A stretch of 64,000 bases of DNA from Lacibacter sp. H407 (GTDB taxonomy: Bacteria > Bacteroidota > Bacteroidia > Chitinophagales > Chitinophagaceae), in contig NZ_JBBKTU010000001.1 of NCBI RefSeq assembly GCF_037892605.1, positions 1,364,001 through 1,428,000 on the forward strand, read 5' to 3'. The position numbers were made by a program, and so were the translations under genes. Positions 15,488 to 25,344 of the stretch are shown in pieces; position 1 is the stretch's first letter; every line of letters starts with the position of its first letter. The notes below the pieces were generated by a model. That model saw only the letters and a program-made list of their open reading frames with translations. It made no database searches and was not told where the DNA came from.

Positions 15488-18400
15488 TCAATCTTTAAAA
15501 AACTTGATCGGGGTAGCTTCTGCCAGTTTGCGGTAGCCGGCCCATTTACCACTGATGAATTCGTTGATCGCATTCACACTGTTGTTCACTGCTGTTTCAG
15601 CTTCCACAACTAAACGTTCTGTTTGTGCAGTAGGTGCAGCGATCTTTCCCATGATTTCTGAACGGGCACCTTGCAATGCAGTATTGGTTGTTCTGTCTGC
15701 AAAACGTGTAATACCCTGTCTGTTTTCAGCGCTACGACCTGAAATTGTTTCACGGATCTTTTTAATTTCTGCACGCATGGCAACACCTGCTTTGCGTAAA
15801 CTATCTGCTTCTTTTCCTTCCACACCACGCAACGATGTTTCGATCTTCGTCATGGTTTCTTCTGCATCAGCTATTTTATCTAAAGCAGCCGTTAACTTAT
15901 CAGCACTTTGCTGGATGCGATCCATCATTTTTTTCTTGGCTTCATACACTTCTTTCTTCACTTCAATACGTGGATCATCTTTTACGGTTATCATCGTTGA
16001 ATCACTTTCCTTTCCTAATGTGATCACAGCTTTGTAAGTGCCGGGGAACACTTGCCAGCCACCGCCTTGCTCGGGAGCGTTCGGTCTTGGTTTTGGTTGA
16101 CCGGGCTGACGTGTACCTTTTGTTTCAAATCCCCAATAAAAACGGTTCAGGCCGGGACCTGCTGCTGCACGTAACGTACGCAGATGATTATTCTGTGCAT
16201 CATAAATTTTTACGATGGCTGTATCTGCTTTAGCAGAAGCAGTTGCTTCCGGTTTTACAAAGAAGGAAATGGCTGCGCCTCTTCTTCTGTTTTCACCTTC
16301 ATACAAACCCCATGTGCTCCATTCGTAACCGGGAGCATTGCGGTATTGTGCCTGGTAGGCAACAGGCGGTTCAATCGCAGTGATTTTTTTCGTTGGTACG
16401 GCGCCGTTAGCAGCCGCCATAGCACGTAGCGGACGGATATCATCCATGATCCATAATGCACGACCAAAAGTTGCGATGACCAGATCTGCTTCACGTTCCT
16501 GAATCGCTAAGTCGTAGGTTGATACTGAAGGATAACCATTGGTCCATTGTGCAAATGTTTTTGCATTATCGTAGCTCACCCACAAACCATGTTCAGTACC
16601 CACAAAAATCAAATTGGGTTGTACGGGATCCTGGATCATACAAAGTGCATAACCTTTCAATCCTTTATTCGCCAGAATATTTTCCCATGTTTTCCCAAAA
16701 TCTTTTGTGCGGAAAATAGTAATGCTGAAATCTCCACGGCGGTAATCGTTACTTACAACAAATGCTTCCGCTTCGTTATAACGGCTTGCATGTACTTGTG
16801 TGATCCATGCGCCAGCATTCATACCCGGAATTTTTCCGCGGAAGTTGGTCCATGTTTTACCGCCATCTTTTGTCAGCTGCACATTGCCATCATCAGTACC
16901 CACCCAAATCACTTCTTTATTTTTTGCAGATGGTGCAATGGCCATAATGGTGTTGAAATTTTCAGCACCGGTAATATCCAAGGTCAGACCACCGGTTTCT
17001 TCTTTTTGTTCTTCCGGATTATTGGTGGTGAGGTCGGGGGAAATGATCTGCCAGGTAGTTCCTTTATCAGTACTCTTATGCAAAAACTGTGAACCGAAGT
17101 AAACGGTTTTGCTGTCGAATGGATCCAATGCAATACCACTGTTCCAGTTAAAACGCATTTTGATTTTTGCATCAGGTGCAGGTGGCTTAATGGTTTCACG
17201 CTGACCGGTTGTGAAATTATAGCGACCAACATTTCCGCCTTGGCTCATGGCATAGACCCACTTACTGTCTTCCGGATCGGGCACCACGTCAAAACCATCA
17301 CCTCCCCACAAACTTTCCCAATAGTAGTTGCGGATACCGCCGTTCACCCATGTGTAGGCAGGGCCTCTCCAGCTACCATTATCCTGCAAACCACCCATTA
17401 CATTGTAAGGGATTTCGTTATCTACATTAATATGATAGAACTGACCAAAAGGTAATTGCTCATCAAAGCGCCAGCTTGCACCACGATCTTTACTGATGCC
17501 GATACCACCATCATTTCCTTCAATGATAATATTGGAATTGGTTGGATGGATCCACCAGGCATGGTGATCAGGATGAATACCATTGTAAGGAATCAATGTG
17601 TTGAAACTCTTTCCACCATCTTCACTATACGTTACAGTTGAATGAATATCATAAATACGATTTTCATTTTTTGGATCTACATAAATTTCCTGATAGTAGA
17701 ACGGTCGATCAGTGATCTGTGCCGGATCGCTGTTCACCAAACTCCAGGTAAATCCGCCATCATCACTTTTATACAAACCGTTTTTTGTAGCTTCTACTTT
17801 TGCATATACCCGTGAAGGTTGACTTGCTGCAAAGGCAATACCGATACGGCCAATCGGTCCATCAGGCAATCCATTTTCTTTTCCTAACTTTTTCCAGTTT
17901 TTTCCACCGTCCACCGTAATATATAAACCGCTGCCGGGGCCGCCGCTGTTAAAGTTGTATTGCTTACGTTGGTGTTGCCACATGTTGGCGATGAGTTTAT
18001 TGGGATTGGAAGGATCCATCACCAGTTCGGCACAACCACTTGTATCGTTTGTATATAACACACGCTCCCAAGTAGCGCCACCGTTTGTCGTTTTAAATAC
18101 ACCACGTTCGCTGTGGATGCCATAAGGGTTACCAATAGCACCGGCATACACCACATCAGGATTGTTTGGATCGATTAGGATACGATGGATATTTCTTGTT
18201 TTCTCTAGCCCCATACGTTTCCATGTTTTACCACCGTCGAGGGTTTTAAATACACCATCGCCAAGGTTGAGAGAGTTGCGGGGGTTTCCTTCACCAGTAC
18301 CTACCCAAATTACATCCGGGTTACTTTGCTGAATTTTGAGCGAACCGATATTCAGCAGTGGCTGCTCATCAAACAAAGGAGCCCAGGTGGCACCGCCATT

Positions 18401-18604
18401 GCCTGTTTTCCAAACACCACCGCTGGCAGCTCCCACAAAAATCACGTCGGGGTTACTGTACAGTGCATCAATTGCGGTTACCCGTCCACTCATACCGGCC
18501 GGGCCGATGTTGCGGGGTTTCAGGTTCTTAAAATGTTCATTTTTAATTTGTGCTGTGGCAGAAAGACACAACAAGGCCGAAACGGCCAGAGCGATTATTC
18601 TCAT
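15488..18604 (-). CDS. Exported WD40/YVTN/BNR-like repeat protein (VPS10/sortilin-type propeller)
   Basis: 1038 residues with a signal peptide (MRIIALAVSALLCLSATAQ). Most of the chain consists of Asp-box repeats of the form S/TxDGGxTW, for example KTGNGGATWAPL, KTLDGGKTWKRM, KTTNGGATWERV, KSDDGGFTWSLV and KSTDKGTTWQII, spaced 40-80 residues apart. This indicates one or two large beta-propellers as in VPS10/sortilin-type and sialidase-like proteins. Residues beyond about 740 form a beta domain and then a helical, charged C-terminus with heptad pattern (about 860-1010). Bacteroidota homologues are numerous and often annotated glycosyl hydrolase, but no catalytic site is established. It is probably periplasmic or outer-membrane associated. 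Confidence 0.85.
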   Translation of the reverse strand: MRIIALAVSALLCLSATAQIKNEHFKNLKPRNIGPAGMSGRVTAIDALYSNPDVIFVGAASGGVWKTGNGGATWAPLFDEQPLLNIGSLKIQQSNPDVIWVGTGEGNPRNSLNLGDGVFKTLDGGKTWKRMGLEKTRNIHRILIDPNNPDVVYAGAIGNPYGIHSERGVFKTTNGGATWERVLYTNDTSGCAELVMDPSNPNKLIANMWQHQRKQYNFNSGGPGSGLYITVDGGKNWKKLGKENGLPDGPIGRIGIAFAASQPSRVYAKVEATKNGLYKSDDGGFTWSLVNSDPAQITDRPFYYQEIYVDPKNENRIYDIHSTVTYSEDGGKSFNTLIPYNGIHPDHHAWWIHPTNSNIIIEGNDGGIGISKDRGASWRFDEQLPFGQFYHINVDNEIPYNVMGGLQDNGSWRGPAYTWVNGGIRNYYWESLWGGDGFDVVPDPEDSKWVYAMSQGGNVGRYNFTTGQRETIKPPAPDAKIKMRFNWNSGIALDPFDSKTVYFGSQFLHKSTDKGTTWQIISPDLTTNNPEEQKEETGGLTLDITGAENFNTIMAIAPSAKNKEVIWVGTDDGNVQLTKDGGKTWTNFRGKIPGMNAGAWITQVHASRYNEAEAFVVSNDYRRGDFSITIFRTKDFGKTWENILANKGLKGYALCMIQDPVQPNLIFVGTEHGLWVSYDNAKTFAQWTNGYPSVSTYDLAIQEREADLVIATFGRALWIMDDIRPLRAMAAANGAVPTKKITAIEPPVAYQAQYRNAPGYEWSTWGLYEGENRRRGAAISFFVKPEATASAKADTAIVKIYDAQNNHLRTLRAAAGPGLNRFYWGFETKGTRQPGQPKPRPNAPEQGGGWQVFPGTYKAVITLGKESDSTMITVKDDPRIEVKKEVYEAKKKMMDRIQQSADKLTAALDKIADAEETMTKIETSLRGVEGKEADSLRKAGVAMRAEIKKIRETISGRSAENRQGITRFADRTTNTALQGARSEIMGKIAAPTAQTERLVVEAETAVNNSVNAINEFISGKWAGYRKLAEATPIKFFKD

Positions 18605-18790
18605 ACAAGCTTGTTTTTAGGAAAACTGAAATTCAGAAAACAATACCGCCTCTCCAAATGTTTTTGATAAGCGGCACAAGAATGGAACGGTTTTAGCGAC
18701 TAACCTGATTATCATTGCGTTGATCAGGTGAAAACAGTTTAAGCCGGTTGTTTAATCTTGTTTTAACAGGAACGCAATAGATGAAACCTT

Positions 18791-18798
18791 TATTTTTG
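18791..18798 (+). promoter_or_regulatory. Predicted -7 box of the YceI gene
   Basis: TATTTTTG matches TAnnTTTG 38 nt before the ATG at 18837. No TTG is found at 19-20 nt. The rest of the 232-bp gap shows only a weak CCTGAT/ATCAGG inverted repeat. Confidence 0.3.
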
Positions 18799-18836
18799 AT
18801 GTTCAAACAATAAAAATTCCTAAACACAAACACAGT

Positions 18837-19475
18837 ATGAAACATTTCTTTTTATCAGTAGTTGCCATTGGTTCTTTCGTTGTAATGGCGGCTTTTCTTC
18901 CGAAGGAAAACACAAACAACAATCAACAGCCTTCAGCGAATGTGCAAACACCTACAAAGTGGACGCTGGACAGATCACACTCAAACCTGAAGTTTACGGT
19001 AACACATATGGTGGTTTCTGAAACAGAAGGATCTTTTAAAATCTTCGACGGTACGGTTGAACATACAAAAGCCGACATGAGTGATGCGAAGATCAATTTT
19101 TCGGTTGATATGAATTCGATCAACACGGAGAATGAAAATCGTGACAAACATTTGAAGAGCGATGATTTTTTCAATGCAGAGAAATTTCCAACTGCAACAT
19201 TTGTTGGCACATCATTCAAACCACTTGGTGATAATAAATATGAGCTGGTTGGTAACCTTACAATACGTGATGTAACCAAGAGTGTGAAGTTTGCAGTACG
19301 ATTTGGTGGCATTGCTACCAGCACACGTGGCGATAAAGCAGGTTTTAAAGCAACAACAACTATCAACCGTTTTGATTATAACTTAAAATGGGACCGTGCA
19401 ACAGAAGCAGGTGGACTTGTTGTAGGAAAAGATGTGGATGTTACAGTTTTACTCGAAATGAATAAAGCAAAGTAA
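18837..19475 (+). CDS. YceI family periplasmic lipocalin-like protein
   Basis: 212 residues. The signal peptide covers residues 1-20 (MKHFFLSVVAIGSFVVMAAF), followed by an Asn/Gln-rich linker and a YceI domain. Visible signatures are WTLDRSHSNLKFTVTHMVVSETEG at about 42-65, the MNSINTENENRDKHLKSDDFFNAEKFPTATF block near 92-120, and a final VDVTVLLEM strand. YceI proteins are secreted barrels that bind polyisoprenoid lipids. A single-gene unit with its own terminator. Confidence 0.92.
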   Translation: MKHFFLSVVAIGSFVVMAAFLPKENTNNNQQPSANVQTPTKWTLDRSHSNLKFTVTHMVVSETEGSFKIFDGTVEHTKADMSDAKINFSVDMNSINTENENRDKHLKSDDFFNAEKFPTATFVGTSFKPLGDNKYELVGNLTIRDVTKSVKFAVRFGGIATSTRGDKAGFKATTTINRFDYNLKWDRATEAGGLVVGKDVDVTVLLEMNKAK

Positions 19476-19496
19476 TAGTTTTTCAAAGTGATAAAT

Positions 19497-19529
19497 AAGA
19501 AAGCTGGTTCCATTGGAACCAGCTTTCTT
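19497..19529. terminator. Bidirectional terminator after the YceI gene
   Basis: AAGAAAGCTGGTTCC (19497-19511) and GGAACCAGCTTTCTT (19515-19529) form a perfect 15-bp stem with a 3-nt loop, between convergent YceI and DUF4920 genes. Confidence 0.88.
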
Positions 19530-19553
19530 ATTTATAAATTATGTTGTAGTGAA

Positions 19554-20024
19554 TTATAACACCAACACACCCTTCGCTACAAACTGCACTTCTTTCTTTA
19601 CTTCTTTGATCTTGTTTATTTCTTCTTTGCTTTTTCCTGCATCTTCAGCATAATGCTTTTGTTGCTTTACACTTACTTCTTTTACAGTTGCATCACCTTC
19701 AAGTACCACAGTTTGACCGGCAAGGTTTTTTGGCATAAAGAACGCATAGTCTTTAAATTTCACCATAATGGTTTCGCCATTTCCTTTGTCAACTTTCATC
19801 CAGCAGCCTTTTTCCTGGCATACTTCGGTTACTTTACCGGTGATCTTTCCGCTGAATTTGCCGGCGCTTTGCACCTGCTCTTCCATGTTGCCAATCGTAA
19901 CAACATCTTTATTTTCTGTACCAGCTCCGTAGGTTACGCCTTTTTCTGCAGGCTTCGGGTTGTTTTGGGCAAGGGCAGCTGCGCTCATGAAGACAGCCAT
20001 CAATACAAAAGAAAGTTTTTTCAT
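19554..20024 (-). CDS. DUF4920 domain-containing secreted protein
   Basis: 156 residues with a signal peptide (MKKLSFVLMAVFMSAAALAQ). The mature part has an OB-like pattern: SGKITGKVTEVCQEKGCWMKVDKGNGETIMVKFKDYAFFMPKNLAG at about 59-104, with two cysteines six residues apart that could form a disulphide or metal site, and an acidic-basic tail (KSKEEINKIKEVKKEVQF). The VCQEKGCWM motif is the mark of DUF4920. Function is unknown. The ATG at 20024 begins the signal peptide; an earlier ATG at 20054 is not needed. Confidence 0.85.
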   Translation of the reverse strand: MKKLSFVLMAVFMSAAALAQNNPKPAEKGVTYGAGTENKDVVTIGNMEEQVQSAGKFSGKITGKVTEVCQEKGCWMKVDKGNGETIMVKFKDYAFFMPKNLAGQTVVLEGDATVKEVSVKQQKHYAEDAGKSKEEINKIKEVKKEVQFVAKGVLVL

Positions 20025-20204
20025 AAAAAAAATTTGAAAGGCAAAGTTAGTCAAGAGTTTGGAGCAAGCAAATGAAGCTTGTTAAAAATTAATTGATGCG
20101 TAAGCCCGCTGCCATCAGATCAACAAAATAATAAGACCGTTAAACCGTTTGATCCTGCAGTCGTCATACCGGTCATGAAAAATAGAATCCAAATCAAATC
20201 TGCA

Positions 20205-21119
20205 ATGAAAAACCGACTGTTTCAACTTTTTATAATCAGCACTCTTGCTGTTTTCTGGAATTCCTGCGGAAAAGGAAAGCCATCCACCAAACCTTATCGT
20301 TTCAATGAAACAATTGTTGTGGATGGATTATCACGAAGCTATGTACTCAATCTTCCTCCTGCTTATTACGATAACACAGGGTTTTCATTGGTGATTGCGA
20401 TGCATGGTGGAGGAGGTAGCGCCAGCCAATTCGAAAGCACATCAAAACTTACAGAGAAAGCCAATGCTGCCGGTTTTATTGTTGTTTATCCCGAAGGCAC
20501 CGGGGTTATCAATACCTGGAATGCAGGCACTTGTTGCGGGTCATCAGTAAGCAATAACATCAATGATGTAAAATTCATCAGCATGTTGATCGATAAATTG
20601 GCGGCTTCCTATAAGATCAACCCGAAGAAAGTTTATGCAACAGGTCATTCAAACGGAGGTATGATGAGTTACCGGCTTGCATGTGAACTATCAAACAAGA
20701 TCGCAGCCATTGCGCCAAATGGTTCTACTATGGTAGTTACGCAGGCTTGTAATCCCGGCCGTGCCGTTCCTGTTTTGCATATGCATTCAAAACTCGATCA
20801 ACATGTTGTTTATACCGGCGGTTATGGTAATGGGGTAAGTGGAGTTTATTGTCCGCCGCTTGATTCGGTGTTGAATGTGTGGTCGCTTAAAAACAATTGT
20901 GCTTCTCCTTCGCAGGTCATAACAACAACCGCAAACTATACACATAAACGCTGGCTCAATTGTACAAACAATAGTATCATTGATTATTATCTCACCAACG
21001 ATGGTGCTCATGGCTGGCCCGATGGTTTGCCCGGCGGACCGAACTCTGATATTCCTTCCAACTCCATCAACGCAAACGATTTGTTGTGGAGCTTTTTCCA
21101 GCAATACCAGTTGCCCTGA
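20205..21119 (+). CDS. Lipoprotein esterase of the PHB-depolymerase / LpqC family
   Basis: About 304 residues from the ATG at 20205, which gives a compact lipoprotein signal peptide ending in NSCGKG (lipid-bearing Cys21). An in-frame ATG at 20175 would add ten residues. The alpha/beta-hydrolase core shows an oxyanion region (VIAMHGGGGSASQF), the nucleophile elbow GHSNGG at about 154-159 and a late histidine in DGAHGWPDG. Cysteine pairs (GTCCGSS and others) suggest disulphides. Relatives are short-chain PHB depolymerases, feruloyl esterases and acetyl-xylan esterases. The substrate is undetermined, but surface anchoring suits polysaccharide deacylation. Confidence 0.82.
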   Translation: MKNRLFQLFIISTLAVFWNSCGKGKPSTKPYRFNETIVVDGLSRSYVLNLPPAYYDNTGFSLVIAMHGGGGSASQFESTSKLTEKANAAGFIVVYPEGTGVINTWNAGTCCGSSVSNNINDVKFISMLIDKLAASYKINPKKVYATGHSNGGMMSYRLACELSNKIAAIAPNGSTMVVTQACNPGRAVPVLHMHSKLDQHVVYTGGYGNGVSGVYCPPLDSVLNVWSLKNNCASPSQVITTTANYTHKRWLNCTNNSIIDYYLTNDGAHGWPDGLPGGPNSDIPSNSINANDLLWSFFQQYQLP

Positions 21120-21174
21120 TCTTATGACGGTTCCTGTTAAAAAAAGCAGTACCGAATAATTTTTGCTAAAATAT

Positions 21175-21205
21175 TTGGCTTCTAAAATAATTAGTTTTAC
21201 GTTTG
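21175..21205 (+). promoter_or_regulatory. Predicted recA promoter
   Basis: TTG at 21175-21177, a 20-nt spacer and TACGTTTG at 21198-21205. The start codon at 21244 gives a leader of roughly 30 nt. No obvious LexA-like palindrome overlaps it. Confidence 0.6.
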
Positions 21206-21243
21206 CTAAACAAATTAGTGTTAACAAACAAAACAAACCCGTT

Positions 21244-22317
21244 ATGGAAGAGACTTTAATTTTGGAGAAACCAAAAAAGGAAAAAATGAGTAAAGAGAGC
21301 GTTGGCATTAACAATGAAAAGCTCAAAGCATTAAAGCTCACCATCGACAAGATTGACAAGGATTATGGAAAAGGAAGTGTGATGATGATGAATGAGAAAG
21401 GCGTTCATGAAATTGAAGCTATTTCAACAGGTTCTATTGGGTTGGATACTGCCCTCGGCATTGGCGGTGTACCTAAAGGACGTGTGATTGAGATCTATGG
21501 CCCGGAAAGCAGTGGTAAAACAACCATCGCTACACATATTATTGCTGAAGCACAAAAGAAAGGCGGCATTTGCGCCATCATTGATGCGGAGCATGCATTT
21601 GATAGTGGCTATGCGCAGAAATTAGGTGTTGACGTAGATAATTTATTGATCTCTCAGCCTGATTATGGTGAACAGGCATTGGAAATTGCAGATCGATTGA
21701 TTCTTTCAGGAGCATTGGATGTAGTCGTTATTGACTCAGTAGCAGCCTTGGTTCCAAAAAGTGAACTGGAAGGTGAAATGGGCGATAGCAAAATGGGCTT
21801 ACAGGCACGTTTGATGAGCCAGGCTTTGCGTAAACTCACCGCTACGATTCATAAAACAAATACCATTTGCATATTCATTAACCAGTTGCGTGAAAAAATT
21901 GGTGTGATGTTTGGCAACCCCGAAACAACTACCGGCGGTAACGCATTGAAGTTCTATGCATCGGTTCGCCTGGATATCCGTCGTATGAGTCAGATCAAAG
22001 ATGGTGATGAAGCAATTGGTAACCGTGTAAAAGTAAAAGTGGTAAAGAACAAGGTAGCGCCACCGTTCAAGGCAGCCGAGTTTGATATCATTTTTGGAGA
22101 AGGTATCAGCAAAACAGGTGAAATTATTGATATGGGTGTTGATATGGCCATTATCCAGAAAAGCGGTAGCTGGTATAGTTACAATGGCGACAAACTGGGA
22201 CAGGGAAGAGATGCTGTAAAAAATCTCTTACTTGATAATCCGGGCATGGCAAATGAAATAGAAGTGAAGATCCGTGAAAAGATAAAAGAAATTCAAAGCG
22301 GCGCAGCTGCTTTGTAA
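21244..22317 (+). CDS. recA: Recombinase RecA
   Basis: 357 residues. Walker [10 protein letters not shown] is at 86-94, Walker B-type [23 protein letters not shown] follows, and the L2 loop is in [35 protein letters not shown]. The protein pairs homologous DNA strands in recombinational repair and triggers the SOS response. The start at 21244 adds a 14-residue lysine-rich extension before MSKESV; a start at that second methionine (21286) is possible, but the upstream spacing to the promoter is fine for 21244. Single gene, ended by a hairpin terminator. Confidence 0.97.
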   Translation: MEETLILEKPKKEKMSKESVGINNEKLKALKLTIDKIDKDYGKGSVMMMNEKGVHEIEAISTGSIGLDTALGIGGVPKGRVIEIYGPESSGKTTIATHIIAEAQKKGGICAIIDAEHAFDSGYAQKLGVDVDNLLISQPDYGEQALEIADRLILSGALDVVVIDSVAALVPKSELEGEMGDSKMGLQARLMSQALRKLTATIHKTNTICIFINQLREKIGVMFGNPETTTGGNALKFYASVRLDIRRMSQIKDGDEAIGNRVKVKVVKNKVAPPFKAAEFDIIFGEGISKTGEIIDMGVDMAIIQKSGSWYSYNGDKLGQGRDAVKNLLLDNPGMANEIEVKIREKIKEIQSGAAAL

Positions 22318-22341
22318 ACGTCGGGTTTGTTTGTAAGTATC

Positions 22342-22388
22342 GGCCTTTCGGTTGCAGTAATGCGTACCGGAGGGCCTTTCTGTTTTTT
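22342..22388 (+). terminator. recA terminator
   Basis: GGCCTTTCGGT (22342-22352) pairs with ACCGGAGGGCC (22366-22376) over 11 bp including two G-T pairs, followed by a T-rich run. Confidence 0.7.
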
Positions 22389-22566
22389 GCTGATACCCCC
22401 GTAAAGGTATTGCAAAGCCCTGCGAATAGATTTACTTTCGTCTTCAACTTAATGTACGTTTCACATGAAATAACCATTAAAAATGCGCAGACTATTTTAC
22501 ACCAACCTTCGATGATCATTTTTAATGAGTTATACTATATGGCTAAAAAACAATAAAAAAGAACAT

Positions 22567-23067
22567 ATGAAAAAATCAGTTCAACTCTTTGCTGTGGCCT
22601 GCTTCTCTTTTTTATTAATGGGATGTCCGTATGAAACAGCGGTATCCATTGATCAACCATCCATAAAATTTCCCACCAACCTGTTTGGAAAATGGGAACC
22701 AAAGAGTTCAAGTGATGATGTGCTGACGATAAAACGAAAGGATGATTTTGTAGTAACTATTACAAAAGCAAAGAAGGATGCGAAGCCGGATGATTCGGTT
22801 GAACAATATGAAGCCTTTATTTCTGAAGTCGGCAGTATGAAGTTTTTGAATGTATCGGAACTAAGCGAATACAGTTCAGCTCCCAAGTATTTTCTCTACA
22901 AAATAGAAGTATCGCCCAGCGGCTCACGTATTACATTGAGTGCTGTAACGGAGAATATCGATGAGATGTTTACAAGCTCAGCAGAGCTAAAGGCATTTAT
23001 ACAAAAAAACATGAACCACTCCTTTTTCTTTGAAAAAGAAGAGGATGTGTACCTGCGGCTCGATTAA
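22567..23067 (+). CDS. Small lipoprotein of unknown function
   Basis: 166 residues. The signal peptide ends in a lipobox, LLMGCPYE (Cys20), so the protein is a lipoprotein. The mature part is rich in beta strands (LFGKWEPKSSSDDVLTIKRK, KYFLYKIEVSPSGSRITLSAV) and resembles lipocalin-like Bacteroidota lipoproteins, but no family can be named. The ATG at 22567 starts the signal peptide; the in-frame ATG at 22525 lies in untranslated-looking DNA. A terminator follows at once. Confidence 0.7.
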   Translation: MKKSVQLFAVACFSFLLMGCPYETAVSIDQPSIKFPTNLFGKWEPKSSSDDVLTIKRKDDFVVTITKAKKDAKPDDSVEQYEAFISEVGSMKFLNVSELSEYSSAPKYFLYKIEVSPSGSRITLSAVTENIDEMFTSSAELKAFIQKNMNHSFFFEKEEDVYLRLD

Positions 23068-23082
23068 GGCAAATCTTTCAAC

Positions 23083-23105
23083 AAGCTCCTGAAGGAGCTT
23101 TTTTT
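23083..23105 (+). terminator. Rho-independent terminator after the lipoprotein gene
   Basis: AAGCTCC (23083-23089), loop TGAA, GGAGCTT (23094-23100), then a run of T. A textbook form. Confidence 0.85.
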
Positions 23106-23118
23106 ATCTTCATATTCT

Positions 23119-23625
23119 ATGCAAGTGAAAATCAGAGAATGGAAAGTAGAAGATCTTGATCCATTGATTGCATTGGCAAATAACAAACGCATCTACGATC
23201 AGGTACGTGATCTGTTTCCATATCCTTATACGTTGGAAGATGGGAAGCAATGGTTATTGCAGAATATCGGCATAACTCCTGTTATCAATTTTGTAATTGA
23301 AGTGAACGGTAATTTTGCAGGAAGTATTGGTATGGTGCCGCAAACTGATGTGTATCGTTGCAATGCAGAGATCGGCTACTGGTTAGGTGAACCGTTTTGG
23401 GGAAAGGGGATCGCCACGCAAGCTGTTGCATTAATTGAAGATCATATCTGGCAAAAATATCCAAACGTTCACCGCATTTATGCAACTACGTACGAGCATA
23501 ACAAAGCTTCGATGCAAGTGCTGACAAAAAACGGGTTTGAATTGGAATGCATTCATAAAAAAGGAGTGATCAAGAACGGTCAGTTACTGGACGAATATAT
23601 GTGGGTGAAATTCCGTAACACTTAA
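23119..23625 (+). CDS. GNAT family N-acetyltransferase (RimJ/RimL-like)
   Basis: 168 residues of Acetyltransf_3 type. The acetyl-CoA loop is in EIGYWLGEPFWGKGIATQAV at about 89-108, with the GKGxA core. The later NVHRIYATTYEHNKASMQVLTKNGF near 117-140 is the usual Asn-x-x-S-x-x-V-x-x-K-x-G-F motif. Relatives acetylate ribosomal proteins, peptides or small amines. The target is unknown. It begins 14 nt after a terminator, so its promoter must be very close or within the hairpin region. Confidence 0.9.
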   Translation: MQVKIREWKVEDLDPLIALANNKRIYDQVRDLFPYPYTLEDGKQWLLQNIGITPVINFVIEVNGNFAGSIGMVPQTDVYRCNAEIGYWLGEPFWGKGIATQAVALIEDHIWQKYPNVHRIYATTYEHNKASMQVLTKNGFELECIHKKGVIKNGQLLDEYMWVKFRNT

Positions 23626-23681
23626 CAAACGCAGGTTGCTATCCGCAAATTTTGTAGTTTCCTTTTTCTAAACTTACGCTT

Positions 23682-25340
23682 ATGTTGAAATCATTCCAGA
23701 TAGTTCTTTTTTGTTCGCTTCCCTTTTTTATGATCGCTCAGCAGCGGGATACAATTTCAAAAGAAGATATTCGAATTGCGGCCAAATTAATCGGTGTTGA
23801 CTTTACAGAGGCAGAGCGTGACAGTATGTTGCGTGACGTAAGAGATAATGCAAGGAAGTATTCGCAAATGCACAATCTTCCATTGAACAACAATGTACCA
23901 ATGAGTCTTTGGCAAAGCCCGGTGTTGCCCGGTATGCAGTTCAACTCAAAGCAATTACCCGTACAATGGAATATTCCTGCCAATGTAAACATGCCGGTTA
24001 ACAAAGCTGATCTTTCGTTTTACAATATCCTGCAATTAGCATCTCTCATCAAAAATAAAAAGATCAGTTCCGTTGATCTCACTAAGTTTTTTATTGAACG
24101 TATCCGCAAGTATGGCGACACGTTGCAGTGTGTGATTTCATTAACAGAAGAAATTGCATTGCAACAGGCAAAGGCTGCTGATGACGAAATTGCAAAAGGA
24201 AAATACCGGGGGCCGTTGCATGGTATTCCTTATGGATTAAAAGATCTGTTTGCGGTGAAGGGAACAAAAACTACATGGGGTGCTACTCCTTATAAAGATC
24301 AAACAATTGAAGAAGACAGTTATGTGTACACAAAACTGAAAGAAGCGGGTGCTGTACTTGTTGCAAAGTTTACACTCGGCGCATTGGCCATGGGCGACAG
24401 ATGGTATGGTGGCCGCACAAAAAACCCGTGGAACCTGAACTTCGGATCATCAGGATCATCAGCAGGGTCGGCTTCTGCAACTGTAGCCGGGCTTGTTCCT
24501 TTTGCCATTGGAACAGAAACCTTAGGCTCTATTGTTTCGCCTTCTACAGTTTGTGGTGCAACAGGTTTACGACCAACATTCGGTAGCATCAGCAGAAGCG
24601 GAGCTATGACTCTTTCATGGAGTCTTGATAAAGTTGGTCCCATCTGTCGTAGTGCAGAAGATGCAGCCGTTGTATTCAATTATATTCATGGAACTGATGG
24701 TAAAGATCCAGGTGCAGTAAATATGCCATTCAACTATACTGTAAAGAAGGATATCAGAAAACTGCGGATCGGATATGCAAAGAATCATTTCGACCGCATA
24801 ACCGATACCAGTGCGAATGAATGGAAAGTGTTGAAAGCATTTGAGAAGATGGGTATTCAATTAATTCCTGTTTTCTTTCCCGACAGTGCTGCATACCCCT
24901 TCAATATAGTTGGCATTACCATTGGTGCAGAAAGTGCTGCTGCATTTGATGAGTTAACAAGAACAGATATGGATGATCAGTTAACAGCACAAACCAAAAA
25001 CGATTGGCCGAATTCCTTTCGCTCTGCAAGATTAATTCCTGCAGTGGAATATATCAATGCAAACCGTCATCGCTATTTACTGATGCAACACATGAAAACT
25101 TTTTTTGAAACAGTTGATATTGTTATTACACCAACATACGGAGGCAGACAATTAGCCATTACCAATCTTACCGGTCATCCGGCATTGGTGATGCCGACAG
25201 GCTTTAACCAACGAAAACTTCCAACAAGCATTACATTGGTTGGCAAGTTGTATGACGAAGCAACTTTGTTACAGGTTGGAAAATTATTTCAGCAGGCAAC
25301 AACATGGGATGATGTGCATCCGGAAATGTTTAAGCAGTAG
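23682..25340 (+). CDS. Exported amidase (amidase signature family)
   Basis: 552 residues with a signal peptide (MLKSFQIVLFCSLPFFMIAQ). The amidase signature fold carries the Ser-cisSer-Lys triad: lysine in GIPYGLKDLFAVKG near 183, GSSGSSAGSASATVAGLVPFAIGTETLGSIVSPS with the serines near 257 and 281, and CGATGLRPTFG after it. It is about the size of GatA-type enzymes, but the signal peptide and an N-terminal extension of about 100 residues mark it as an exported hydrolase of amides or peptides, not a tRNA amidotransferase subunit. No gatB/C lies nearby. Confidence 0.88.
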   Translation: MLKSFQIVLFCSLPFFMIAQQRDTISKEDIRIAAKLIGVDFTEAERDSMLRDVRDNARKYSQMHNLPLNNNVPMSLWQSPVLPGMQFNSKQLPVQWNIPANVNMPVNKADLSFYNILQLASLIKNKKISSVDLTKFFIERIRKYGDTLQCVISLTEEIALQQAKAADDEIAKGKYRGPLHGIPYGLKDLFAVKGTKTTWGATPYKDQTIEEDSYVYTKLKEAGAVLVAKFTLGALAMGDRWYGGRTKNPWNLNFGSSGSSAGSASATVAGLVPFAIGTETLGSIVSPSTVCGATGLRPTFGSISRSGAMTLSWSLDKVGPICRSAEDAAVVFNYIHGTDGKDPGAVNMPFNYTVKKDIRKLRIGYAKNHFDRITDTSANEWKVLKAFEKMGIQLIPVFFPDSAAYPFNIVGITIGAESAAAFDELTRTDMDDQLTAQTKNDWPNSFRSARLIPAVEYINANRHRYLLMQHMKTFFETVDIVITPTYGGRQLAITNLTGHPALVMPTGFNQRKLPTSITLVGKLYDEATLLQVGKLFQQATTWDDVHPEMFKQ

Positions 25341-25344
25341 GTCA

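Noticed and set aside
16547-17092. Long plus-strand frame opposite the beta-propeller gene
   Set aside because: Cys/His/Phe-rich shadow; the minus strand has the signal peptide and Asp-box repeats.
15488-18604. Sialidase or other glycosidase call for the Asp-box protein
   Set aside because: Asp boxes show the propeller fold only; no catalytic arginine triad or nucleophile could be identified.
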